A stretch of DNA of 64,000 bases from Streptomyces sp. NBC_00344 (GCF_036088315.1 NZ_CP107996.1:5699001-5763000), one strand, 5' to 3'. Shown: positions 55,107 through 64,000, counted from the stretch's first letter. Notes: generated from the sequence alone by a model not told the origin. Numbers and translations are program-made.

Positions 55107-55898
55107 TCACGTGAACGCGAGGTTGTAGAGACCGCCCGCGAGAGCGCCGCCTATCAACGGTCCTGCCACGGGTATCCATGCGTAGCTCCAGTCCGAGCCG
55201 CCCTTGTTGGGCAGAGGCAGCAGCGCGTGCACAATGCGCGGACCCAGGTCACGGACCGGGTTGATGGCGTAGCCGGTCGGCCCGCCGAGCGACAGGCCGA
55301 TGGAGACGACGACCAGCGCGGTGATCAGCGCGCCGAGCGCGCCCAGGCCGTTGCCCTTGTCGTTCAGGCCCTGGGTGAGGATCGCCAGTACCAGTACGGC
55401 GGTACCGATGATCTCCGTAGCCATATTCTGCACCGCGTTGCGGATCTCCGGCGCGGTGAAGAAGACACCGCCGACCGGGCCGGGCCCCACTGGCCCCGCT
55501 GTGGCCTTGAGCTCCGGGCCGGACACGTGCTTCTCAACGAGTTCCGGGTCGGTCAGATGGGCCTGGAAGTGTCCGTAGTAGGCGACCCACACGAGGACCG
55601 CGCCGATCATGGCGCCGAACAGCTGGGAGACGAGATACAGGGGCACATCGCTCCACGGGGTGCCGCCCTCTATGGCGAGCCCTATGGTGACCGCCGGGTT
55701 GAGGTGGGCGCCCGAGACGCTGCCGGCGATGTACGCAGCCGTGAGCACCGCGAAACCCCACCCGAACGTGATGGCGAGCCATCCCGCGTCCTTGGCCTTC
55801 GAGCGCTTGAGTGTTACTGCGGCGCACACGCCGGCGCCGAGCAGTACGAGCACGGCGGTACCTATGGTCTCGCCGATGAAGATGTCGGAGCTGGACAC
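55107..55898 (-). CDS. glpF: glycerol facilitator, MIP/aquaporin family
   Basis: 263 residues with six membrane helices and the two half-helix signatures. The first NPA motif is intact ([10 protein letters not shown]); the second reads NPVRD rather than NPARD, a small variation around the conserved arginine. It passively admits glycerol. First gene of the operon (gylC), with GTG start at 55898. Confidence 0.92.
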   Translation of the reverse strand: MSSSDIFIGETIGTAVLVLLGAGVCAAVTLKRSKAKDAGWLAITFGWGFAVLTAAYIAGSVSGAHLNPAVTIGLAIEGGTPWSDVPLYLVSQLFGAMIGAVLVWVAYYGHFQAHLTDPELVEKHVSGPELKATAGPVGPGPVGGVFFTAPEIRNAVQNMATEIIGTAVLVLAILTQGLNDKGNGLGALGALITALVVVSIGLSLGGPTGYAINPVRDLGPRIVHALLPLPNKGGSDWSYAWIPVAGPLIGGALAGGLYNLAFT

Positions 55899-56024
55899 CC
55901 GCGACTCCTTTGTCCTTCGTCCAGGGGAAGCCGGACGCCGGGTTTCCTCCGGTCGTCCGCGCCCTCAGGTGAGGGCGTTAGCGGCCCTTGGCGCTGTCAC
56001 ACTCTAACGCTTATTTCCGGTAGG

Positions 56025-56040
56025 TGTTCGACAATGCCGA
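56025..56040. promoter_or_regulatory. GylR-type operator upstream of glpF
   Basis: TGTTCGACAATGCCGA. It differs at only two of 16 positions from the element before the regulator gene (56933-56948). Both are followed by GATG(C)-type sequences. Likely recognition site of the IclR-family regulator. Confidence 0.6.
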
Positions 56041-56147
56041 CCGATGAACGGCAGTTTTGTCCGACGGTCGATAAACGTCAAGAGTCTGCGCCCGGAAACT
56101 CGGTCACGGTTCGTACCTGCCGTGCCGGGGGTGGTGCGCGGCCTGCC

Positions 56148-56912
56148 TCAGAAGCGGCTGGCGCCCAGGTCCCGCGAGACGGAACGGGCGCAGTCGCGCA
56201 CCGCCGCGACCAGCTCGGAGCGCAGTTCGCCCTCCTGGCAGACCCGTTCCACGGCTCCGGTGACGGCGACGGCGCCGACGGGCATCCGGCGGCGGTCGTG
56301 GATGGGAGCGGCCACCGATGCCACACCCTCCCAGGTCTCCTCGACGTCGGCGGCCCAGCCGCGCGCCCTGGTCATGTCGAGCAGGGACTCGAACGCGTCC
56401 AGTTCGCTGACGGTGCGCGTGGTGAAGGTCTTGCGCTCGGTCTCGAGGGCCTCGCTGTGCGCCACCGGGTCGAAGGCCGAGAGCACCTTGCCCAGTGCGC
56501 TGGAGTGCAGCGGCTGCATGGCCCCGACCTCCAGCACCTGCCGGCTGTCGTCCGGCCGGAAGACATGGTGGACGATCAGGACGCCGTGCTGGTGCAGCAC
56601 GCCCAGATAGACGCTCTCCCCGCTGGAGCGGGCCAGGTCGTCGGTCCAGACGAGGGCGCGCGCCCGGAGCTCGTGCACATCGAGATAGCTGTTGCCGAGC
56701 CGGAGCAGTTCGGCGCCCAGCTGGTAGCGGCCGGATGCCGCGTCCTGTTCGACGAAGCCCTCGTGCTGAAGGGTGCGCAGGATGCCGTGGGCCGTGCCCT
56801 TGGCCAGGTCGAGTGAGGAGGCGATGTCGGAAAGGCCGAGCCGTCGCTCGCCGCCCGCGAGCAGCCTCAGCATCGCAGCCGCCCGTTCCAGGGACTGAAT
56901 GTTCTTAGCCAT
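56148..56912 (-). CDS. gylR: IclR-family glycerol operon regulator
   Basis: 254 residues: an N-terminal winged helix (LSDIASSLDLAKGTAHGILRTLQHEGF) and an IclR effector domain (GVLIVHHVFRPDDSRQVLEV, LHSSALGKVLSAF). In S. coelicolor GylR represses the gyl operon in the absence of glycerol-3-phosphate. It is directly upstream and codirectional with glpFKD. The ATG at 56912 is preferred to 56942, because homologous proteins begin at MAKNIQSLERA. Confidence 0.9.
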   Translation of the reverse strand: MAKNIQSLERAAAMLRLLAGGERRLGLSDIASSLDLAKGTAHGILRTLQHEGFVEQDAASGRYQLGAELLRLGNSYLDVHELRARALVWTDDLARSSGESVYLGVLHQHGVLIVHHVFRPDDSRQVLEVGAMQPLHSSALGKVLSAFDPVAHSEALETERKTFTTRTVSELDAFESLLDMTRARGWAADVEETWEGVASVAAPIHDRRRMPVGAVAVTGAVERVCQEGELRSELVAAVRDCARSVSRDLGASRF

Positions 56913-56932
56913 CGCCCGGCCACCCTCCACTC

Positions 56933-56951
56933 TGTTCGGCAATGCTGAACA
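56933..56951. promoter_or_regulatory. GylR-type operator upstream of gylR
   Basis: TGTTCGGCAATGCTGAACA, with TGTTC/GAACA inverted ends, 20 bp before the gylR start. Shares TGTTCGRCAATGCYGA with the site upstream of glpF. It also sits near the divergent metH gene. Confidence 0.6.
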
Positions 56952-57153
56952 CTATCGGCCGATGCCGACCAGTGTCACCCGGAGTGGGGCACATGGATAC
57001 CCGGGGGGACCGGCTGCCCTCCGGATCCGAGGCAGCCGTCCGCCCCGTGGGACGCCGCGCCGTCGGCACGCCGTCCCCGTTACCCTGGCCGGGTGCGTCA
57101 TCCTGCCGGAGGGCGCAAAGCCGACAGCCGTCGCATCCCAGGGAGTACATTCC

Positions 57154-60100
57154 ATGGCCTCGTTGCCGACCCCTTCCCCTGACAGCCGGACCCGAGTGGA
57201 CGCACTCCGTGAGGCGCTCGCCACCCGAGTGGTGGTGGCGGACGGCGCCATGGGCACCATGCTCCAGGCGCAGGATCCCACCCTCGAGGACTTCCAGAAC
57301 CTCGAAGGCTGCAACGAGATCCTCAATGTGACCAGGCCGGACATCGTCCGTTCGGTCCATCAGGAGTACTTCGCCGTCGGCGTCGACTGTGTGGAGACGA
57401 ACACCTTCGGCGCGAACCTTGCGGCGCTGGGCGAGTACGACATCCCCGACCGTGTCTTCGAGCTCTCCGAGTCCGGTGCGCGCATCGCCCGCGAGGTCGC
57501 CGACGAGTTCACCGCCTCGACCGGACAGCAGCGCTGGGTGCTCGGCTCGATGGGCCCCGGCACCAAGCTGCCGACGCTGGGCCACGCCCCGTACGACAAG
57601 CTCCGGGACGCCTACCAGCAGAACGCCGAAGGCATGATCGCGGGCGGCGCCGACGCGTTGCTCGTCGAGACCACCCAGGACCTGCTCCAGACCAAGGCCT
57701 CCGTCATCGGCGCCCGCCGCGCCCTGGAGGCCACCGGCGCGAACCTCCCGCTGATCTGCTCGGTCACCGTGGAGACCACCGGCACCATGCTGCTCGGCTC
57801 CGAGATCGGTGCGGCGCTCACCGCGCTGGAACCGCTGGGCATCGACATGATCGGGCTGAACTGCGCGACAGGTCCCGCCGAGATGAGTGAGCACCTGCGC
57901 TACCTCGCCCGGCACTCCCGCGTCCCGATCTCCTGCATGCCCAATGCCGGCCTGCCGGTGCTCGGCAAGAACGGCGCGCACTACCCGCTCTCCCCGGAGC
58001 AGCTGGCCGACGCCCAGGAGACCTTCGTCCGCGAGTACGGGCTGTCCCTGGTCGGCGGATGCTGCGGCACCACGCCCGAGCATCTGCGCCAGGTCGTCGA
58101 GCGGGTACGGGACACCGTCCCCACCGTGCGTGAACCACGCCCCGAGCCGGGAGCCGCGTCGCTCTACCAGAGCGTGGCCTTCCGCCAGGACACCTCGTAT
58201 CTCGCGATCGGCGAGCGGACGAACGCCAACGGGTCCAAGAAGTTCCGCGAGGCCATGCTGGACGGCCGCTGGGACGACTGCGTGGAGATGGCCCGTGACC
58301 AGATCCGCGAAGGCGCGCACCTGCTCGACCTCTGCGTCGACTACGTCGGCCGCGACGGTGTCGCGGACATGTCGGAACTGGCCGGCCGCTTCGCGACCGC
58401 GTCGACCCTGCCGATCGTGCTGGACTCCACGGAGGTGCCCGTACTGCGGGCCGGCCTGGAGAAGCTCGGCGGCCGGGCCGTTCTCAACTCGGTCAACTAC
58501 GAGGACGGCGACGGACCGGAGTCGCGCTTCGCCAAGGTCACCGCGCTGGCCGTCGAGCACGGCGCCGCGCTGATCGCGCTGACCATCGACGAGGAGGGCC
58601 AGGCCCGTACCGTCGAGCACAAGGTCGCCGTCGCCGAGCGGCTCATCGAGGACCTCACGGCCAACTGGGGTGTGCGCGAGCCCGACATCCTCATCGACAC
58701 CCTGACCTTCACCATCTGCACCGGTCAGGAGGAGTCCCGGGGAGATGGCGCCGCCACCATCGGGGCCATCCGCGAACTCAAGCGCCGCCACCCGGACGTC
58801 CAGACGACGCTGGGCCTCTCCAACATCTCCTTCGGACTCAATCCGGCGGCCCGGGTCGTACTCAACTCCGTCTTCCTGGACGAATGCGTCAAGGCAGGCC
58901 TCGACTCCGCGATCGTGCACGCAAGCAAGATCCTCCCGATCGCCCGCCTGGAGGAGGATCAGGTCAAGGTCGCGCTCGATCTGATCTACGACCGCCGGGC
59001 CGAGGGATACGACCCGCTGCAGAAGCTCATGGAGCTCTTCGAGGGCGTCAACATGAAGTCGATGAAGGAGGGCAGGGCGGAGGAACTGCTCGCCCTTCCG
59101 CTCGACGAACGGCTCCAGCGCCGCATCATCGACGGCGAGAAGAACGGCCTGGAGACCGATCTCACCGAGGCGCTGGAGACCCGCCCCGCGCTCGAGATCG
59201 TCAATGACACCCTGCTCGCCGGTATGAAGGTGGTCGGCGAGCTGTTCGGATCCGGACAGATGCAGCTGCCCTTCGTGCTGCAGTCCGCCGAGGTCATGAA
59301 GACCGCGGTGGCCTATCTGGAACCGCACATGGAGAAGACCGACGACGACGGCAAGGGCACCATCGTCCTCGCCACGGTGCGCGGCGATGTCCACGACATC
59401 GGCAAGAACCTGGTGGACATCATCCTCTCCAACAACGGCTACAACGTGGTCAACCTGGGCATCAAGCAGCCTGTCTCGTCGATCCTGGAGGCGGCCGAGG
59501 AGCACCGGGCCGACGTCATCGGGATGTCCGGGCTGCTGGTCAAGTCGACCGTGATCATGAAGGAGAACCTGGAGGAGCTCAACCAGCGCAAGCTGGCCGC
59601 CGACTTCCCGGTGATCCTCGGTGGAGCGGCGCTGACCCGGGCGTACGTCGAGCAGGACCTCCACGAGATCTACGAGGGCGAGGTCCGCTACGCGCGCGAC
59701 GCCTTCGAGGGGCTGCGGCTGATGGACGCCCTGATCGCGGTCAAGCGCGGCGTACCGGGGGCAACGCTGCCCGAGCTCAAGCAGCGCCGGGTTCCCAAGC
59801 GCGATCAGGCGGTGGTCCTCGAGGCCGAGGAGGCGGAGGGGTCGGTGCGCTCGGACGTCGCCATCGACAACCCGGTCCCGGAGCCGCCCTTCTGGGGCAG
59901 CAGGGTGGTCAAGGGCATCCAGCTCAAGGAGTACGCGACCTGGCTCGACGAGGGCGCGCTCTTCAAGGGCCAGTGGGGGCTCAAGGAGGCCCGTAAGGGC
60001 GACGGCCCCAGCTACGAGGAGCTGGTGGAGACCGAGGGCCGCCCGCATCTGCGCGGCTGGCTCGATCAGCTGCACACCGAGAACATGCTGGAGGCGGCCG

Positions 60101-60669
60101 TCGTCTACGGCTACTACCCCTGTGTGTCCAAGGGCGACGACCTGATCCTGCTCAACGACGACGGCAGCGAGCGCACCCGCTTCACGTTCCCGCGCCAGCG
60201 CCGCGGACGCCGGCTCTGCCTGGCGGACTTCTTCCGGCCCGAGGAGTCGGGTGAGACCGATGTGATCGGCCTTCAGGTGGTCACGGTCGGTTCGAGGATC
60301 GGCGAGAGGACGGCCGAGCTCTTCGGGGCCAACGCCTACCGGGACTACCTCGAACTGCACGGCCTGTCCGTGCAGCTGGCCGAGGCGCTGGCCGAGTACT
60401 GGCACGCACGGGTGCGTTCCGAGCTCGGATACGCCGGTGAGGATCCCTCGGACGTCCAGGACATGTTCGCGCTGAAGTACCGGGGCGCGCGCTTCTCGCT
60501 CGGCTACGGCGCCTGCCCCGACCTGGAGGACCGGGCAAAGATCGCCGAGCTGCTGGAGCCCGAGCGGATCGGAGTGCACCTCTCCGAGGAGTTCCAGCTG
60601 CACCCCGAGCAGTCCACCGACGCGATCGTCATCCACCATCCCGAGGCGAAGTACTTCAACGCGCGGTAA
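57154..60669 (+). CDS. metH: cobalamin-dependent methionine synthase
   Basis: 1171 residues with all four modules. Homocysteine-binding domain (GGCCGTTPEHL zinc cysteines near residue 300), methyltetrahydrofolate domain (SYLAIGERTNANGSKKFRE, about 350-610), B12 domain (VRGDVHDIGKN with the axial histidine, about residue 750) and the C-terminal SAM-activation domain (WLDEGALFKGQWG, RFSLGYGACPDLED). It makes methionine from homocysteine. AGGGAG precedes the ATG at 57154; upstream in-frame codons are not plausible. Transcribed away from gylR. Confidence 0.96.
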   Translation: MASLPTPSPDSRTRVDALREALATRVVVADGAMGTMLQAQDPTLEDFQNLEGCNEILNVTRPDIVRSVHQEYFAVGVDCVETNTFGANLAALGEYDIPDRVFELSESGARIAREVADEFTASTGQQRWVLGSMGPGTKLPTLGHAPYDKLRDAYQQNAEGMIAGGADALLVETTQDLLQTKASVIGARRALEATGANLPLICSVTVETTGTMLLGSEIGAALTALEPLGIDMIGLNCATGPAEMSEHLRYLARHSRVPISCMPNAGLPVLGKNGAHYPLSPEQLADAQETFVREYGLSLVGGCCGTTPEHLRQVVERVRDTVPTVREPRPEPGAASLYQSVAFRQDTSYLAIGERTNANGSKKFREAMLDGRWDDCVEMARDQIREGAHLLDLCVDYVGRDGVADMSELAGRFATASTLPIVLDSTEVPVLRAGLEKLGGRAVLNSVNYEDGDGPESRFAKVTALAVEHGAALIALTIDEEGQARTVEHKVAVAERLIEDLTANWGVREPDILIDTLTFTICTGQEESRGDGAATIGAIRELKRRHPDVQTTLGLSNISFGLNPAARVVLNSVFLDECVKAGLDSAIVHASKILPIARLEEDQVKVALDLIYDRRAEGYDPLQKLMELFEGVNMKSMKEGRAEELLALPLDERLQRRIIDGEKNGLETDLTEALETRPALEIVNDTLLAGMKVVGELFGSGQMQLPFVLQSAEVMKTAVAYLEPHMEKTDDDGKGTIVLATVRGDVHDIGKNLVDIILSNNGYNVVNLGIKQPVSSILEAAEEHRADVIGMSGLLVKSTVIMKENLEELNQRKLAADFPVILGGAALTRAYVEQDLHEIYEGEVRYARDAFEGLRLMDALIAVKRGVPGATLPELKQRRVPKRDQAVVLEAEEAEGSVRSDVAIDNPVPEPPFWGSRVVKGIQLKEYATWLDEGALFKGQWGLKEARKGDGPSYEELVETEGRPHLRGWLDQLHTENMLEAAVVYGYYPCVSKGDDLILLNDDGSERTRFTFPRQRRGRRLCLADFFRPEESGETDVIGLQVVTVGSRIGERTAELFGANAYRDYLELHGLSVQLAEALAEYWHARVRSELGYAGEDPSDVQDMFALKYRGARFSLGYGACPDLEDRAKIAELLEPERIGVHLSEEFQLHPEQSTDAIVIHHPEAKYFNAR

Positions 60670-60686
60670 TCCGTCAGGACGTCGTA

Positions 60687-60743
60687 CACTGGTCGGTCCA
60701 GTGCAGGCCGGTCGCTTCCCCACGCTGGGTGGGCGGCCGGCCT
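60687..60743 (+). terminator. hairpins after metH
   Basis: CACTGG-TCGGT-CCAGTG at 60687-60703, then a larger imperfect stem GGCCGGTCGC with GCGGCCGGCC (about 60706-60743) containing an inner CCCAC-GGTGGG. They may end metH transcription or lie in the leader of the HAD gene. Confidence 0.5.
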
Positions 60744-60770
60744 TCTCGTCCCTCCAGGAGGTGTGACCGG

Positions 60771-61472
60771 ATGACCAGTACGGTCCCTGCGCTCAGTACC
60801 CGTATGGCCGAAGACTCCGCTCTGCAGGCCGTCCTCCTCGACATGGACGGCACCCTGGTGGACACCGAGGGCTTCTGGTGGGACGCGGAGGTGGAGGTCT
60901 TCGCAGGCCTCGGCCACCGGCTCGACGAAGGATGGCGCGACGTCGTGGTGGGCGGCCCGATGACCCGCAGCGCCGGCTACCTCATCGAGGTGACCGGAGC
61001 GGACATCACACTGCCCGAGATCACCGTGCTGCTCAACGACAGGTTCGAGGCGCGGATCTCCCGCGGGGTACCCCTGATGCCGGGGGCGCTGCGGCTGCTC
61101 ACCGAGCTGGCCGCCCACCAGGTGCCCACCGCCCTCGTCTCGGCCTCGCACCGGCGCATCATCGACCGGGTCCTCGACTCGCTGGGCCCGGACAACTTCG
61201 CGCTGACGATCGCGGGCGACGAAGTGACCCGCACGAAGCCGCACCCGGAGCCGTATCTGGCCGCGGCGGCGGGCCTGGGCGCGGATCCCACACGCTGCGC
61301 GGTCATCGAGGACACCGCGACCGGGGTGGCCGCCGCGGAGGCCGCAGGCTGCCGTGTGGTGGCCGTCCCGTCGGTCGCGCCGATCGTCCCGGCGGGCGGC
61401 AGAGTGGTCCTGGCGTCGCTCGAACAGGTCGACCTGGCCTTTCTCAGGACCCTGGTCAACGGAATGCACTGA
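60771..61472 (+). CDS. HAD-superfamily hydrolase
   Basis: 233 residues. Motif I is LDMDGT with nucleophile D24 (residues 23-28), motif II SASHRR, motif III TKPHPEPY and motif IV VIEDTATG, with an alpha-helical cap after motif I. These features fit phosphatases of the beta-phosphoglucomutase/phosphoglycolate subgroup. It starts at 60771 after GGAGGTG. Substrate unknown. It is a single gene downstream of metH. Confidence 0.87.
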   Translation: MTSTVPALSTRMAEDSALQAVLLDMDGTLVDTEGFWWDAEVEVFAGLGHRLDEGWRDVVVGGPMTRSAGYLIEVTGADITLPEITVLLNDRFEARISRGVPLMPGALRLLTELAAHQVPTALVSASHRRIIDRVLDSLGPDNFALTIAGDEVTRTKPHPEPYLAAAAGLGADPTRCAVIEDTATGVAAAEAAGCRVVAVPSVAPIVPAGGRVVLASLEQVDLAFLRTLVNGMH

Positions 61473-61971
61473 GTCGTGCACCGAGCGTGCTTCTTTAATT
61501 TCGGAGCCAACCAGCTTCGATCAATTGTGTGTATTCCGTGAGCACGGGGCCCGCAATTCCTGCTTTGCTAAAGCAGGAACTCGCGTGACGTTTATCACCC
61601 ACGGGGGCGTCGACACAGACGCTTCCCCGTGCTGGGGCGGGCTCATCAGTCCTACGGGACGTGCCCATGTGTCCCGATTGGTGGAGCGGTGTACGAATCA
61701 TTCCTGTGCTCGGATATCCACACTCCGCTATTCGTGAAGATGGTGTGCAAGCACCTCAAGTCGCCGCCGGTCCAGCTTTCCTGACGTTCCCCACTAATCT
61801 CATTGCGAGAACTTCGCCGCACACACCCCTGTCCCGGCGCCCACCAGGCGGCCGCGAACACAGGACTGATCGCTCTGTACCCGGCCCGATCGCACCGCCC
61901 CGACCGGGCGGCAGCGGCGGAGTGTCTGTACGCCGCTGTATCCCCAGTGCCGGATGAGGAGAACGTCCAGA
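61473..61971. other. gene-free, relatively AT-rich stretch
   Basis: About 500 bp between the HAD gene and the solute-binding protein with no convincing CDS. The first 300 bp are visibly less GC-rich than their neighbours. It begins with a strong 10-bp stem-loop (61557-61566 with 61570-61579). A 98-codon plus-strand reading frame (61661-61957) has no recognisable sequence character and is not annotated as a gene. Confidence 0.5.
61557..61579. terminator. hairpin downstream of HAD gene
   Basis: TTCCTGCTTT-GCT-AAAGCAGGAA, perfect 10-bp stem with 3-nt loop, 85 bp after the HAD stop. No T tract follows. Confidence 0.6.
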
Positions 61972-63573
61972 ATGAACCGCAAGACTTTGGTGCTGCCGGC
62001 CGTAGTGGGCCTGCTCGCTCCGATACTCGCCGCGTGCGGCAGTACGGACAGCGGTGACAGCGGCGGCAAGGCCATCGTCGTGGGCACGACGGACTCGTTC
62101 GTGGCCGACCAGGAGGCTCCGGCCCCCTTCGACCCCGCCTACGCCTACGACGCGGGTGCCTGGAACATCCTGCGCCCCGCCCTGCAGTCGCTGCTGCAGG
62201 TGCCTCGCGGCGGCGGCCAGCCGAAGCCGGACGCGGCATCCGACTGCCGGTTCACGGACACCGAGAACGAGAGCTACCGCTGCAAGCTGCGCAGCGGACT
62301 GGAATTCTCCAACGGCGACCCGCTCAAGGCCGCTGATGTGAAGTACTCCCTCGAACGCGTCACCCGCATCAACGACCGCAACGGCCCGGCCGGTCTGCTC
62401 GACAACATCGACACCATCGAGCAGGTGAGCGACAACGAGCTGGTCTTCCATCTCAAGACCCCGGACGCCACCTTCCCGTACAAGCTGGCCACCCCGGCGG
62501 CGGGCATCGTGGAGAAGGGCACCTACGAGCCGAACCGGCTGCGCAACGGCTTCGTGGTGGACGGCTCGGGCCCGTACACCCTCAAGACGGTGGTCTCGAA
62601 CAACCGGATGCAGAAGGCGGTCTTCACCAAGAACCCCCACTACAAGGGGATGCTGAAGCTGCAGAACGACAAGGTCGAGATCCGTTCGTTCAGCGACGCC
62701 GGGGCCATGGGCGTGGCACTGAAGTCCGGCGACATCGACATGATGACCCGCTCCATGTCTCCGGCACAGATCAGGACGCTCTCCGCCGGCGCGACGCAGG
62801 ACATCAACTTCGTCGAGAGCCCCGGTCTGGAGATCCGTTACCTCGGATTCAACACCGATGACCCCTCGGTGAAGAACAAGGCGGTCCGCCAGGCGATGGC
62901 GGCACTCGTCGACCGGGGCCAGATCGCGAGCGAGGTGTACGGCGCCACAGCCGAGCCGCTCTACTCGCTGATCCCCTCCAGCATGGCCGGGCACACCAAC
63001 TCGTTCTTCGACAAGTACGGCGACCCGAGCAAGACCGAGGCCGCCAGGATCCTGCACAACGCCGGGATCACCAGCAAGGTGCGGCTGACCCTCCACTACA
63101 CGACCGACCACTACGGACCAGGCACGGCAAAGGAATTCGCCCTGCTCAAGCAGCAGCTGAATGCCTCGGGTCTCTTCGACGTCAAGACCCAGGGCACCAA
63201 GTGGGCGCAGTACCGCCCCGCGCAGACCCACGGTGACTACGCCGTCTACGGACTCGGCTGGTTCCCGGACTTCCCTGATTCGGACAACTTCGTGGCGCCG
63301 TTCCTCGGCAAGGGGAACTTCCTCAACTCGCCCTATGTGAACAACGCGATCCGTACCAAGTACATCCCCGACTCCCGCCGCGCCGCGGACCGCACGGCGG
63401 CCACCGGTGCCTTCGAGAAGATCCAGGACATCGTCGCGAACGACGTCCCGGTGCTGCCGCTCTGGCAGGGTAAGCAGTATGTTGCCGCGCGTGATGATCT
63501 GACCGGAGCGGAATGGGCGCTCAGCAGTTCATCGGCCCTGCAGATCTGGGAGCTGGGCCGCGGCGTCAGCTGA
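61972..63573 (+). CDS. family 5 ABC transporter solute-binding lipoprotein
   Basis: 533 residues with a lipoprotein signal peptide (lipobox ILAAC at residues 18-22), then the SBP_bac_5 fold: YRCKLRSGLEFSNGDPLKAADVKYSLERV, NNRMQKAVFTKNPHYKG and C-terminal NDVPVLPLWQGKQYV. Such proteins bind peptides, nickel or opines for DppA/OppA-type importers. It is anchored to the membrane outer face. GAGGAGAA lies upstream of the ATG. A second, similar protein follows at once, but the permease and ATPase genes lie outside the window. Confidence 0.88.
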   Translation: MNRKTLVLPAVVGLLAPILAACGSTDSGDSGGKAIVVGTTDSFVADQEAPAPFDPAYAYDAGAWNILRPALQSLLQVPRGGGQPKPDAASDCRFTDTENESYRCKLRSGLEFSNGDPLKAADVKYSLERVTRINDRNGPAGLLDNIDTIEQVSDNELVFHLKTPDATFPYKLATPAAGIVEKGTYEPNRLRNGFVVDGSGPYTLKTVVSNNRMQKAVFTKNPHYKGMLKLQNDKVEIRSFSDAGAMGVALKSGDIDMMTRSMSPAQIRTLSAGATQDINFVESPGLEIRYLGFNTDDPSVKNKAVRQAMAALVDRGQIASEVYGATAEPLYSLIPSSMAGHTNSFFDKYGDPSKTEAARILHNAGITSKVRLTLHYTTDHYGPGTAKEFALLKQQLNASGLFDVKTQGTKWAQYRPAQTHGDYAVYGLGWFPDFPDSDNFVAPFLGKGNFLNSPYVNNAIRTKYIPDSRRAADRTAATGAFEKIQDIVANDVPVLPLWQGKQYVAARDDLTGAEWALSSSSALQIWELGRGVS

Positions 63574-63602
63574 TATCGGCACGGACTATGTGAGGCACCT
63601 GC

Positions 63603-64000
63603 GTGAAGATACGTCGTAACCAGTCGCTGCCTGTCCTTCTCGTGGGGGGACTGGCAGCCGGGCTGCTCAGTGGCTGTGGCACGCAGGACGACGCCGGGGG
63701 GACCGGCAAGGCGGTGGTCATGGGGATGTCCGACGAGATCCAGGCCACCGACCCGGCGTCGGGCTACGACCCCGGGTCCTGGCTGCTCTTCAACAACGTC
63801 TTCCAGTCCCTGATGAGCTTTCCCAAGGGCAGCTCGACCCCGCAGCCCGAGGCGGCCAAGGAGTGCCGTTTCGAGTCCGGCGGGTCGACGACGTACCGCT
63901 GCACGCTGCGCAGCGGCCTCACGTTCAGCAATGGCGACAAACTCACCGCGCGGGACGTCAAGTTCTCCTTCGACCGGGTGCTGAAGATCAATGACGAGCT
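63603..64000 (+). CDS. second family 5 ABC solute-binding lipoprotein, cut by right edge
   Basis: About 132 residues visible from a GTG at 63603. N-terminal lipoprotein signal KIRRNQSLPVLLVGGLAAG with lipobox LLSGC, then KAVVMGMSDEIQATDPASGYD and CTLRSGLTFSNGDKLTARDV, paralleling the previous gene closely. It is a paralogue probably arising by tandem duplication. The remainder, and the transporter it serves, are beyond the window. Confidence 0.86.
   Translation, partial: MKIRRNQSLPVLLVGGLAAGLLSGCGTQDDAGGTGKAVVMGMSDEIQATDPASGYDPGSWLLFNNVFQSLMSFPKGSSTPQPEAAKECRFESGGSTTYRCTLRSGLTFSNGDKLTARDVKFSFDRVLKINDE

Noticed and set aside
56943..57153. Cobalamin riboswitch before metH
   Set aside because: No B12-box or conserved leader pattern could be seen in the 241-bp space; only the GylR-type element was recognisable.
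56905..60723. 1272-codon minus-strand frame over metH
   Set aside because: Full-length shadow of metH with no family resemblance.
61661..61957. 98-codon plus-strand frame in the long gap
   Set aside because: No Shine-Dalgarno, no recognisable sequence; likely a chance frame.
1..64000. CRISPR arrays, prophage or conjugative genes
   Set aside because: No repeat-spacer pattern or marker genes were found on reading through the window.

Overview
The window is high-GC DNA with Streptomyces gene content: chaplins, mycothiol genes, a DUF397/HTH/ATPase regulatory triplet, a DUF574 methyltransferase, F420 enzymes and many GTG starts. Gene order from metH through gyl (glycerol), ParJ-like PAC2, mshC, the SCO1664 and DUF3090 families, CorA, chpC-chpH and the gluconate genes matches my recollection of the S. 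coelicolor SCO1657-SCO1682 region. That comparison is from memory, not from a search. No transposase, CRISPR array or phage gene was seen.

Layout. 1-6888: DMT transporter (cut by the left edge), FAD dehydrogenase, ASCH protein, repeat-like protein, APC permease, and a sulfite-oxidase-fold molybdoenzyme coupled to a cytochrome b. 6928-11590: gluconate/idonate operon (gntK, gntP, idnO, idnD) with a divergent FadR-type regulator. 11707-14904: amino-acid permease, then formaldehyde detoxification (mycothiol-dependent dehydrogenase plus metallo-hydrolase). 14918-17872: DUF574 methyltransferase, DUF397, HTH-DUF5753, anti-sigma-like ATPase and a small unknown protein. 18264-18348: tRNA-Leu(GAG). 18561-32577: conserved core, with an M20 peptidase, chaplins chpH and chpC, a RecD-like protein lacking its ATPase motifs, aldo/keto reductase, F420 oxidoreductase, CorA, phosphomutase, DUF3090, SCO1664 family, mshC and the PAC2/ParJ-like gene.

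32828-51821 is about 19 kb of catabolic genes lying between the PAC2 gene and glpD, which I recall as neighbours in S. coelicolor, so it looks like an accessory block. It has two parts. The first (32828-39282) encodes L-fuconate dehydratase, an SDR, a ribose-type ABC importer and a FadR-type regulator; a 15-bp palindrome ATACATC-S-GATGTAT sits at both ends. The second (39459-51821) is an eleven-gene minus-strand run: aldehyde dehydrogenase, extradiol dioxygenase, aspartate-dehydrogenase-like protein, alpha/beta hydrolase, cupin, two SDRs, ThDP enzyme, ferredoxin reductase, a small protein and a Rieske oxygenase. A divergent MFS transporter and a MarR regulator flank it. Three AGGGCTWAR elements, one of them inside a TTGCGC-N17-TAGATT promoter, tie the MarR gene to the divergent promoter. 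I cannot name the substrate; the mix suggests ring hydroxylation, meta cleavage and a 2-oxoacid decarboxylation. This is the best candidate for an undescribed pathway.

51906-60669 returns to the core: gyl operon (glpF, glpK, glpD) and its IclR regulator, with a repeated TGTTCGRCAATGCYGA element upstream of both, then metH. 60771-64000: HAD hydrolase, a roughly 500-bp less GC-rich gene-free stretch, and two tandem family-5 solute-binding lipoproteins, the second cut by the right edge.
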